Shown here piece after piece: positions 54,245 to 64,000 of a stretch of DNA of 64,000 nucleotides (position 1 is the stretch's first letter; every line of letters begins with the position of its first letter). The notes under the pieces were generated by a model, which had not been told where the DNA came from, did not search any database, and saw only the letters and a list, made by a program, of their open reading frames with translations. This DNA comes from Biscogniauxia marginata. Its lineage: Eukaryota > Ascomycota > Sordariomycetes > Xylariales > Xylariaceae. The translations under genes and the position numbers were made by a program. Where the stretch lies: contig MU404060.1 in assembly GCA_022695795.1 (NCBI GenBank), forward strand, positions 1 to 64,000, read 5' to 3'.

Positions 54245-57200
54245 CGTGAAGCCCGCACTACTCTGGGCTAGAGCAAAACTTCTGTTGCGGGCGAAGAGAC
54301 AAGAGGGAAACCAAACGAAGGAGTCCCTGCCAGTCCTCGTCTATGGTGATCTTTTCCCGGGTTGATAAACCTGCTTTGACGGTGGGGGGGGAGAAGAGAT
54401 CCTACGGGCAGAGAGAGAAAGAGAAGAGATATCAGGTGTAACATGCTGGCTGCCGCATGATGCATCTTATTATATACTGCCAATTAATTGCCATGCGTTA
54501 CATCCTGGAGGCATCGACGGACCTGATGATCTTCGGCTAGAACCTCTGGGCAACATAGCTTATCTGACGCTCAGGTCATACAAGTTATGCTGGGCAGTTC
54601 TGGTAAACCCCCCTTGAGAATTGCGAGATAAGGAGCAGACGGGGTAGTACGAGGAACCTAGAACCTGGCTTTTTGGCACCAATCCGATGATGGTTCAGTT
54701 TAGATGTTGCAACGATACAAGACGGGGGACGAGGGCACCCGCGCCAAGATGTCTTGGGGGCGGGTAAAATACTCGCAACCTTGGCTGCTCGACCCAATCA
54801 CGAGAGAGAACTATAACAAGACGGATTCCCGCAGACAGATGAGGGCGCCCGTTATCGTATCCTTCCCCGTATTAGAACCTATGGCCCCTATCAACGCGCA
54901 CACAGGATCCGATACCAAGAAAACACCAAGACGTGGCCAACCTGACTTCGGCCTAGGCTGCGCTCGTCGGTAAGGCTTGTCTTCGGCCGTTCTTGCTACA
55001 TGTAGCCAATGCTTAATCCTGCGTCTTCTTTTATTCTGGGGGGGTTTTTTTTTCCCTATTTCTTTTTCCTGGGGGGCGTTCCACCTCCGTCCAACACGAT
55101 GTTCCCGTTTAGGGAGGTCGGTAACCCGAGAGATAACGCAACTCGCCGCCGCCAAGGTGCAATCGTCTGCTAACTCGAAGCTATCCAGCACGCCGGGCGA
55201 ATGAGAAGCGTGGCATTTATTAAAAAATCGTGCGACGTTGCAATGGAAGGATGAAAAGGAGGACGAGGAGGTTCTCCAAGGGAACGGTTACACAAGAGTG
55301 GCGACCTATCGCGAAAGCACGATCTCCCCAGGGCTGATCACGCGAGAGCCACGACCTCGGTACCCTAGTCGTTCGGTCTGTCTGCCCGAGAGGGGGGTTG
55401 ACGAATGATAGCACCACTCTTCGATCGATATTACGACTCTGCGGTACGAAGAATAAAAAGGCCAACTTTAGGTCTCGGCTCAGCCGTCTTGCCTCACGCG
55501 ATGATCTTGGATCGAAGTCGCGGCCCTACTGGTTAGACGACGTAAGGGCTGCGTAGGTGCTGAGCTTGACCAACGTTATATCAGTGCTTGTTATCACATG
55601 CGGGAGAAAGCCAGGTTTTAAGGTGCAAAAAGAAATTGGGCGAGGATTCCTTGTCCGTTGATCCTTGCCAGGCCCTTTCTGACCTGCCTCGATATGTATA
55701 GTCTTTCCGCCGTGGCTTTGGCCACAAAACAGCTTGCTTTTAAAGAATATGTAGGTAGGTATTATAGATAGACACATTAATAACTAATTAGATTCTATTA
55801 AGCTGTGGTAACTTATAGTAGTATAATGGTCGTCAATATAGGTAGATAGGCTTTTACTAGGAAAGCTTCTAGGACGAGGCAAGAACTAGGGTAGGAAACT
55901 AAATGAGAATTGAATCTTGAAGGCCCGGCTCGCCCGAGCTATCACAAAAACAAAGTCGGGTTATTACCTAAGTATATATTAGGTATTCTCTCCAGCCAGC
56001 ACCAGTCTAAATGTGGTACATGCGCCGTGACGATACATACGTGGCTGCATAGCGAATACATAATATATAAGTAACTTAATCCATCTAGGAAGCTTGTAAT
56101 TTGTATAGTCCGTAATCTGTATATGTAGGTGTATTTGTCATTTGCACTGTCTCGCGTGACGTCTTGGATTTAAAGAGCGCCTTTGACCGTCTCGTTTTTC
56201 CCAACCTTACCTTGTAGATAGTTGAATTCACCGATGAGCCCTTTTTTTATATATCTAATATAATTATTAGCTGTTGACATGTGGCGTGGCTTTGTATCGT
56301 GGTTGGTGCTTAGTATGCGAAAGGGGGTACTGCATGTAAGGGAAGAACGGTCTTTGTACCGTATTTGGGGCACATATTAGGATTCCCGTCCACTTGGGAC
56401 ACCTATGAGAGATAACACGAACTAATAACTAATGTTGCTCCTCACGAAATGCCTTTATTAATTATTGATTCTCCCTTCTAGAAGGAACTATTACCTAGTA
56501 GGTGCATGTGACCTGATATGTATATAATGTGCTCATATTCTTTTTTTACTTACTTAGTCTTCAAGTTAGAGTAGGTAAAATATAGGATGCATAGTAAGAA
56601 ATAGAGAGAGAGAGAGATACTAAGGAGTACCCAACTTGGGACTCTAACCTAAAACCTTCAGATTAGAAAGTATAGTGCTCTGAAAATCTTCCAATAAAGC
56701 CACTACAGATAAGGACCCTTTTTGCTGAGAGTAGGTAAATAATAATGGAAATAGAGAACTCTGTCTAGATGAGAGAAAGTATTCAGTACAGGCTTTTACA
56801 TGCTAGCTTAAGTATCACATAAATTCGTCGCTTTGCATTGAAATATTTTGTTTAGGTTTTCTTTGAGAATGATTCTAGATGATATGGGGTGAGGTGGGAT
56901 GGGGTGGGATGAGGTTGTACTTAAGGGCCCCCCTTCCCCGGGGATATCATTGACGAACAGGTGAGGGGTCGTCAGGGATATCTTGACCTCGAGGACTAAT
57001 GATAGAGTCCTGATTTCAGATAGGAGTATCTAAGATAAGTTTTGAGTAGGTAGGTATATGATAAGAATGTAATCCTTAGGCCTTGCCGGCTATTTATAAA
57101 TCTCACCCTTAGGCCTAGATCTCACCTAGTGTGTCCAAACTTCGTCTGTGGTCTCTATATTTCTCTTCTTATCTGTCTCGATCTAGCCTTCCTGTCTGCA

Positions 57201-58451
57201 GACTCTTCTGTCCTGCTTTTTACTCTCCCCACACCTCACTTTTCTTCGTAATTCTTGCTTTAATCATCAATACACCACTCATCACTTACTCACTAGGTAC
57301 TCGGTAGGACTGGCGGCATCCCCCGACAGCTAATAAAGAAGTGTAAGCTGGGCTTCTCCGTTGTAGCCATGCATGAACTAGCTAGGTATATAGGGGTGAG
57401 TCGACCACTGTACTACTTGGCCAACCACCCACTGTCGTAACAGTGCTCACGATACCGAACCATCAGGGCTGGCGCAATAATTGTATTGTAAGGTTATTGG
57501 ACACGGGCGTATTTGGACAAAGTAGCCAGGGCTGTTTCGAAACCTGTGATCCGGACAGCTGTTCCAGAGACCTCCAGTTTAGACGTGTGGTTAAGCCCGC
57601 GTTATCATCCTTAGAGGTATCAGTTGGCCCTAATATTTCAAATCGAGGAGCCGGCTATCCAATTAATGGACGGGCGTGACTCTGGGTGAGCGAGTATCGC
57701 TTTCTCGTCGGCAGAAAGAATACCAAGTACAATCACCGTTGACCCTGGGACCATCCCTCCAGGCGACATCTCTTTCGAAACCGGCCCTCAAGTCCTGGCT
57801 GCCGATCTTCCCACTGGGTGACTTGGTATTTCTATATATTTCATATGAAGAAAGGGTGCATACCTACCTACCTATGTAAGTACCTGATGATTATGGCTTG
57901 TACTGGATACGATAAGATAGGCCTTCGCCCTTTAAATGCATTAGCTACTAGCCACATAGCGAGTGAGAATAAGACGTGTAGCTATTGCTAAGAGACATCT
58001 ATACCTCATCTTGATATCACTAATACCTTAGGTACCTAGGTAGCTATGTAGTGTATAAGTTATTATAATTAGGAAATTGGGGCGGTCATAAACAACATTA
58101 CCACCTAGGTACCTACTTTTGATTACATTTTTCTTTAGCAATCCGTAGCCGTCCTATTTAGTACATAGACTATACCTGACCAGCCTATTTTTTCTAGTGT
58201 GAATAAGGGGTATATATGGCCTTTCGTGCATCTACCCTCCTACCCCCTATCCCCTTTTCTCTAACCAGTTCTCCTGTTCTACCCCTACGCCATTTATTTT
58301 CTTCCACCCATCATCACTAACCATCATCATGGTCCGTAGAAGATTTCAACCTCAAAGCCTTGTAAAAAAAAAAAAAAAACTCGTGTGTAAACCGCTAAAT
58401 TTCTTTTCCTTTTTTCTTGTTCTTTCTTTTTATAGTATCGTTCGACTTAGC
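54245..58451. other. Intergenic, 4.2 kb, no supported gene
   Basis: The left part is the ptr2 promoter. A G-rich stretch at about 56885-56915 (GGGGTGAGGTGGGATGGGGT) could form a quadruplex. A pyrimidine-rich 150 bp at about 57135-57300 looks like a fungal leader, but no gene follows it; open frames at 57443-57879 are unrecognised, so a non-coding transcript is possible. TACCTAGGTA motifs occur at 58024-58043 and 58101-58117. A poly(A) run lies near 58363-58379. Confidence 0.5.
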
Positions 58452-59774
58452 TCACCATTTACTAACGACGGTCTTGATATCCTCTAGGGGAACCCGCTTC
58501 TCTACCAACGCACCCTTGGCCTTATCCTCATCCTTCTTCTTCCTGATATTTCCTTCTTCTTCCCCTCCCCTGCCCGTGGGTGTAGCTATCATAGGTTTGT
58601 GTAGCGTCCAGACCTCGGACACGCCGAGGCTCTCCAGGTAGTCGAGGGCCCGCGCGTAGTTGGTGCCCAGCTGCGCGATGCCGTGGCTATCGTCCGAGAG
58701 CGTGAATCTACCACCAAGGGTAAGCCATTCCTAAGGAAAGGGGGGCGGCTTTTTTTAGTAAACCTGAAAGGGAGGGGGGGGGGGTCGTGATTAAAAGGTT
58801 GAAGGAGCATAGGTAATCAGGATATGAGGTAACAGGTAAATCCATAAACATGCATAAGAATATAAAAATCAGAAGAAAAGAAGAATAAAAAGGAAAAAAA
58901 GAAACTTACTTCAGCAATGACCCGGCAGGGGTACGGCTCGGCGAGCCCCTTGCGCAGCGCGCTGCTGTTGCACTCGAGCCAGCCGCCGTAGCCGGCGACG
59001 AACTCGAGGTTCCGCCGCACGCGCTCCCACACGCCCGGCCAGCGGCGCACGTCCCGGCCCGGATCGTCGCTCAGCAGCCGGACCAGGTCGAAGTGGCCGA
59101 CGACGCGGGGCCGTAGCGCTGTTAGCATCTCGTACTGCTGGTCGTAGTAGCGCTCGTACATGCGCTCCTCTCCGTCAGCAACAGCACCATCGCCGTTAGT
59201 AGTAGTAGTGGTGGTGGTGGTGGTGGTGGTGGTGGTGCTAGGGGCGGCGCAGGACGCTTTTGCGCGCAGGTAGTACGACTTGTCGTAGTCGATGGGCACG
59301 CTGTTCACGTGGTGCAGGCTGCCGATGAAGTAGTCCACGTCCCCGTGGGCGGCGAGCTCGGACACGAGGGCCCCGTACTCGGGGCGCAGCCACTCGCCCT
59401 CGAAGCCGATCAGGAGGTGGATCTGCGAGGAGTACTTAGACCGCAGGCGTGCTGCCTCGGCGAGGTAGGCGTCGTGCCGCGGGAACAGGGCCGCGAGGGA
59501 GGCCTCGGGCTCGTCGAGCTGTGGGGAGGAGTTTGGCTGGTAAGTATATTGTGTATGAAGGCATGTAGTAGGTATATATGTGTGTATGTTACGGTTACTA
59601 TGGTAGGTTTACTTCTTCGGGATATAGGTCCTCGAGATGGGTCCGCGGCATGTGCTCGGTCAGGCCCATGGTCGTGTAGCCCAGGCTGATGGCATGCTTG
59701 ACAACCTCCTCGAGCTGGTCTTTGGCGTGCCCCGGGCAGAACTGGCCAGAGTGCGAGTGCATTGTGAAGGCCAT
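58452..59774 (-). CDS. his2: Histidinol-phosphatase, PHP family
   Basis: Removes phosphate from L-histidinol phosphate, the penultimate part of histidine synthesis. Three exons (59613-59774, 58910-59518, 58452-58730) give 349 residues. It starts MAFTMHSHSGQFCPGHAKDQ; the HSHSGQF motif is the first metal-binding element of PHP phosphatases. An upstream ATG at 59843 would add 23 residues but has a poor context, whereas 59774 has GAAG before ATGG. Further motifs: GLTEHMPR, GFEGEWLRPEYG, YFIGSLHHVN, VVGHFDLVRL, GWLECNSSALRKG and GGRFTLSDDSHG, all metal or phosphate-binding positions. An insertion of 13 consecutive threonines (coded by GTG/GTA-type repeats at 59198-59236) sits in a variable loop and is probably slippage-prone. 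The second intron is long (179 nt) and contains a G run. The C-terminal tail is lysine- and glutamate-rich. Confidence 0.92.
59198..59236. repeat. Trinucleotide repeat coding for polythreonine in his2
   Basis: Read on the plus strand, four AGT units are followed by nine GGT units; on the coding strand these give 13 threonines. It lies between the conserved SLHHVN and VVGHFD segments, so length changes would keep frame. Confidence 0.95.
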
Positions 59775-60674
59775 CTTCTCGATGGGAGGTTTCCCCTTCT
59801 TGTTCGCAATCGGCGATGTGTCCGTGTGTCTGTTTGTCTGCATAAAAGAGGGATAGTAAGGTCAGTAGGTAGGTATGAAAACCGAGAATTGAATTGTGTC
59901 TTAATTACAAGTGTGCTTGTTTGATACGCATATGACAGGAATTGTATTTATGAGACGGACTTGGTTAACGAGATGGTTCTTTATTATTATTAATTTTTTT
60001 TTGGTCATTGGCGAATATTAAGGTTAAGGGAGTAATTTCTACTAGCGAAAACTAGCTCATGCGAGTTTGGCATATATTACTAAGGTACTCTTATAGTCGT
60101 GCTAAATGTATTATCAAGATGTGTTAATGGGAAATATGCTTGGTAGCTTTTGAGAGGTACTTGCTTGTCCCTGTCCCCGCCCCCGCCATAAAATCTAAGG
60201 ACCCTGAGGAAAAGAAGCTAGGGTCTAACCTAGGCGGGTACCTAGGTACCGGGTAGTGGTTGGGCCAACGCGCCGGAGCCGCAATAAGATCCAGCCAGAA
60301 TGATGACATAACACAGATTGCTTGGCACGCACGGGGAACCACAACACCGACCAATTTTTTCTGGAACGACTTGAGGGAAGCTTTGTCCGTCAGCCTTGCA
60401 GCAGCACCGGAGCTTTTTGTTTGTTTAAACACAACTTTTGCGACAGGCTTCACCAAAACACATCCGCAGCAACAATCAGCCATTTGCCTACTGCTGGCTC
60501 ACATTCGACAGTCGAGTCCTTGCTGATGACCTAATTAGTAACGTCTCGGCAGATGCCCATGATTTCATGCTCTGATCTCATGCTCTATGTGGTCTGGGCC
60601 GGCATCTGGGTACCTCGACGCGCTCTCTTGACTCGAGTCTAGCTCTGGCCATTAATCACTAATTCCTCTCGACC
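59775..60674. other. Divergent promoter region, his2 to the CCCH-RRM gene
   Basis: The two genes point away from each other. A perfect 14-bp palindrome GGTACCTAGGTACC lies at 60237-60250 inside a longer GGGTACCTAGGTACCGGG. The open frames at 60124-60534 on both strands are unrecognised. Confidence 0.55.
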
Positions 60675-63273
60675 ATGTTGTTCGCCGAGAGCGACGCGCC
60701 ACTCCTCAAGACATGGATTGTCAAGCGTCTTGCAAATACGTATGCTTATTCCAATCTCCAATCTCTGCCTTCGACGCGCTTCCCTCACTAACCCTTGTCT
60801 CTAGATCCGATGCCGATGCTGATGTGCTGGCCGACTACGTGCTGGCGCTTCTGCGGCACGACGGTGATGTCGACACAATTCGCAAGCTTTTCGAAGAAGA
60901 GATCCCCGATTTCTTGAGAGAGGGTACGGGTTGCCCAAGGAAAACGTGATTCATACAACTGACACAAGCCCCATGCAGATGCCGCCGCTTTCACCGACGA
61001 TGTCTTTCAAGCTGTCAAGTACCGATCCTATCTACCAGGAGCTCCTCCCCCTCCTCCCGTCGTCCGCCAGCAACAGCAACCTCAAAATCCACAGCCACAG
61101 CCGCAGCCGTCTTTGGCTCCATATCCCCCGGACTTCCAGTCGCAACTTGCAGCTTATCCTCCAGCCCCTGCAGGTCCTGCCGCTGCTTTCCCACAAGCCG
61201 GGTCGCGGAAACGCCCGTATAATGATAGAGATGATAACGACGTAGATATCATATTGACAAGCCGGGCCCCATATGCAGCACCCCAGCCATACAAGCAAGC
61301 CCGGAGAGGTGGCTTCCCCCAACGTGGCGCAAGATTTGACGACCCATACAGCGCCAGAAACCCGCGTGGAGGTCCCAATCCCTACCAGTCCCCCGGTGCT
61401 TCGAGTCGCTTTGGCGCAACCCCGTCTTTCCCGCCGGCTCCTAATGTCCCGGGTCTACCTCCGATCGACCCAAATAGCATCATGGAAAACATCCGGAGAC
61501 TGCAGCAGCTAGGAATTCCCATCCCACAGATGCCCGATCTGCCTCGGCCGATCTACTCGGGCCCAGATATACCTCCGCCGCGCCGGAGGAAACAGCGCTG
61601 CAGGGACTATGACACCAAGGGATATTGTTCTAGAGGTAGTAATTGCAACTTTGAACACGGGTCTGAGTTGCTATACGTTCCTCCTTTCCAAGCCTCGGCT
61701 GGTGATGGTAAGCCGGCCCCTTTGCTGCGCGAGTGTCTTGCTCCTCTGTCCGTTGTATTAACATCGAAACAGAATACGACCCGAATAACGCATCTTTACC
61801 GCCAATGCCTAATCTCAACAACCAGTCGACCCCCCAGGCATTACCGCCCCTAGATCTGTCTGCCTTTCAGATGACACCGCCGCCCAACAATCGCCGGGAG
61901 CCTAAGAAGCCCAGACGAACGAAGGGCCGACCGCTGTTTGCTTCCAACGGCCCCAATCATGAAAGATCCAAGACGACCATCGTAGTACAGAATATCCCCA
62001 GTGAAAATTTCACAGAGGACCAGATCCGCGGCTACTTCTCTCAGTTCGGCACTATTGTAGATCTTACGGTGCATGACCATGATCGCTTGGCCATTATCAA
62101 GTTCGACACGTGGGAAGCGGCACATGGGGCTTGGAGCTCGCCAAAGGTCATTTTCGACAACCGGTTTGTCAAAGTATTCTGGCACAAAGACGAGACCGAA
62201 GACGCCGCGGCGGCAAATGGCAAGCCTGCAGGTGGTGCTAGGAATGGAATTGCTAATGGTGGCTCGTCTGCTCGCGAGAATGCGTCGGAAGAGCCAGAAT
62301 TAGACTTGGAAGATTTCAAGCGCAAACAAGAGGAGGCGCAGAAGATCTATAACCAGAAAATGGAGAAGCGGCAGGAAATCGAACGTCAGCGTCAAGAGCT
62401 TGAAGAACGGCAGAAAGAGCTTCGTGCCAAGCAGTTAGAGGAGAAGCGCAAACTTCAAACCAGGCTTGCAGGGGGTGATGCGAAGGATGGTTCTTCATCA
62501 CCTGCCCAAATACATACAGGGGGCACTGCCAAGCCTAGTTCGCAGACCGAAGCTCTCCGGGCCCAGCTGGCTGCACTCGAAGCCGAGGCAAACGTACTAG
62601 GAATCGACCCGGATCAAGAAGAAGGTTCGTCGTGGCCTCCGAGAGGCCGCGGTAGAGGTAGAGGCTACAGGGGCCGTGGTACTTTCCCCCCGAGAGCACT
62701 CAGGGGTAGCTATGGATATCGTGGAAGGGGAGGCGGAGCCATCGAATCAAGACATGCAGCCTATGCTGCCTTTTCTCTGGACAACCGGCCAAAAATCGTC
62801 GCGCTATCTGGAGTGGATTTCACGATACCGGAGAAGGACGAGGCGCTACGGCAATACCTCTTCGTAAGTGACATGTGCATCCTTACCTCTCATTCCCCAA
62901 GACTAACGAGGTGCAGGGTATCGGAGAATTCACGGATGTCCATACAGATCTGATGATCACTCACGTTACATTTAAGGACCGTAAGACAGCAGAGAAGTTT
63001 ATGTTCGGCATCTCAGCGAACAATACGATTCCCGGAGTCGACGAGAAATTCGAGCCTTCCTGGGCTACTAACGGGCCACTATCAGACACTGCCGCAGCTA
63101 CTGACAATGACCTCCACATGACTAGTGGTCTAGAGGACGAGCAGATAGCTAAGGATAAGATTAGTGCCGCCGGTAATAGTGCTACCGCTGGCCTCGAGGA
63201 CGGCGAAATTGGTGATGCCCACGACCAAGGCGACATGGACTATGAACCGGGTGAGGATTGGGGAATATCATAG
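60675..63273 (+). CDS. CCCH zinc-finger and RRM protein, RBM26/27 (Rmn1)-like
   Basis: A nuclear RNA-binding protein resembling human RBM26/27 and fission-yeast Rmn1, which work with the exosome-linked MTREC/PAXT machinery in RNA decay. Five exons (60675-60739, 60805-60923, 60979-61707, 61773-62863, 62917-63273) give 786 residues. Order: a PWI-like N-terminal helical domain (MLFAESDAPLLKTWIVKRLA to LREDAAAFTDDVF); a proline/glutamine-rich linker; a CCCH finger with C269, C278, C284 and H288 (C-x8-C-x5-C-x3-H); an RRM at about 371-443 with TIVVQNIP and RLAIIKFDT; a charged coiled coil (EKRQEIERQRQELEERQKEL); an RGG-rich stretch; a degenerate second RRM split by the last intron (PKIVALSGVDF ... 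ITHVTFKDRKTAEKF); and an acidic tail ending EDWGIS. Intron joins all restore conserved reading. Function is inferred from architecture. Confidence 0.9.
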
Positions 63274-63904
63274 AAAACGAAAGTATTGAGGTAGGGTAGG
63301 GGGTTCCTAGAGATAATAGAGACGATTAGTTGTACGAATAATGGTGTGGTCCAAGAAAAAATAGGTGTATATACGTTATTTCTAATATGATGGCTAGGTT
63401 TGCTATAATCAGCCAGGCGGTGATCATAATAAGAGGACAAATGGGAAGCTTGCCTAATCGTCGGGCATAAAATACACAAGACATGAATAGTTATAATGGT
63501 CGTAATGTGCTGATCGTGTTGGGTTGGTGGTCACTGAGTACGCGTTTCGTATGATTTATTACTTTGCTGCAAAGTATATATTTACTGGGAACTTAACGGA
63601 ATAGTGTCACGGGCCGCAATGGATTCAGACGCGGAGGCTCAGTAGTCTCTGTGTTACGATGGAAAGAATTGTGCGAGGAAAGTAAGGTTCCTCGCGCCGC
63701 TAAGAAAATCGTGCCTTGCCAGCCTATTCAACATGGCAATAGGGGTTCATCCGAATAGCCTCATTTACCCAACCCATATAAGTGGGGCCACACCTATTCA
63801 CCACGGCAACAGCGCAGCCAGGAGCTGTGACAAAGCAGCACATATACGTGGATAATACACCGGTTTCCCAACAGCCGGCAGCCGGGTCGGGTCCGCAGCT
63901 CCAA
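63274..63904. other. 3' flank and intergenic
   Basis: AT-rich 3' flank of the RRM gene, then ordinary sequence. No gene is supported; minus-strand frames at 63724-63976 are short and unrecognised. Confidence 0.5.
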
Positions 63905-64000
63905 GAAGAGTGGCTCACCTGGTAACATATGCCTCAGAAACGACCGGATCACCCTGGGTTCGAGCCGGGCACTCACCGAAAGTGCCCATGACGAACCGGA
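63905..64000 (+). mobile_element. tRNA-derived pol III element (SINE-like or tRNA relic), runs off the edge
   Basis: TGGCTCACCTGG at 63911-63922 matches the pol III A box (TRGCNNAGYNGG) at all but one position, and GGTTCGAGCC at 63957-63966 is a perfect B box (GGTTCGANNCC). Their spacing of 34 nt fits a tRNA. The B box forms a correct T-arm (CCTGG/CCGGG), and GAGTG at 63908-63912 can pair with CACTC just after it, giving part of an acceptor stem. No proper D stem or anticodon stem can be drawn, so a working tRNA is unlikely. A SINE head or a tRNA pseudogene fits best; the downstream body lies outside the window. Confidence 0.45.

Noticed and set aside
59775..59843. Upstream ATG extending histidinol phosphatase by 23 residues
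   Set aside because: Poor start context and no similarity to family N-termini; ATG 59774 begins at the conserved MAFTMHSHSG.

Overview
The window is nuclear DNA from a filamentous ascomycete (Pezizomycotina, most likely a Sordariomycete). The evidence is short 50-180 nt introns with GTRNGT donors and CTRAC-type branch points, large single-exon regulatory genes, a single-chain fungal Leu1, homologues of Lst4 and Iml1, and AT-rich decayed repeats of the kind left by repeat-induced point mutation (RIP). Twelve protein-coding loci are well enough supported to model. Exon joins were chosen by reading frame, splice signals and family conservation; none was tested with RNA data.

Layout. 1-2.1 kb is a very AT-rich, gene-free decayed repeat block ending in a cluster of direct/inverted repeats. 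3.5-5.3 kb holds two small genes easy to miss: a DUF3716-type cysteine-rich protein and a 51-residue IF1 (ATPase-inhibitor)-like protein with a CRE palindrome upstream. 8.7-12.3 kb is an Lst4/folliculin-interacting protein (minus strand). 12.3-21.9 kb is a 9.5 kb gene desert with short repeats and two weak coding remnants. 21.9-28.9 kb carries a vacuolar-type zinc CDF transporter (minus), a short-chain dehydrogenase interrupted by one in-frame TGA (plus), and a secreted/vacuolar S10 serine carboxypeptidase (minus). 32.1-41.3 kb carries isopropylmalate isomerase (leu1) followed by the 1871-residue Iml1/DEPDC5 homologue, both plus strand. 46.6-48.5 kb is a vacuolar Ca2+/H+ exchanger; 52.2-54.2 kb a PTR2 peptide transporter (minus); 58.5-59.8 kb histidinol phosphatase (minus); 60.7-63.3 kb an RBM26/27-like CCCH-RRM protein (plus). 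The right edge shows pol III A and B boxes that look tRNA-derived.

How the genes relate. Many act in amino-acid supply and its sensing at the vacuole: Lst4 and Iml1 are GAP-complex subunits for the Rag/Gtr GTPases controlling TORC1; Leu1 makes leucine; His2 makes histidinol; PTR2 imports peptides; the S10 peptidase releases amino acids; the Zn and Ca transporters are vacuolar types. They are separated by kilobases and lie on both strands, so this is a loose neighbourhood, not a cluster with shared promoters. No biosynthetic gene cluster, CRISPR array, rRNA or virus-like system was seen. The most unusual points are the chained uORFs before iml1, the four-base first exon of ptr2, the nonsense codon in the SDR, and a palindromic TACCTAGGTA-type motif scattered through the intergenic DNA.
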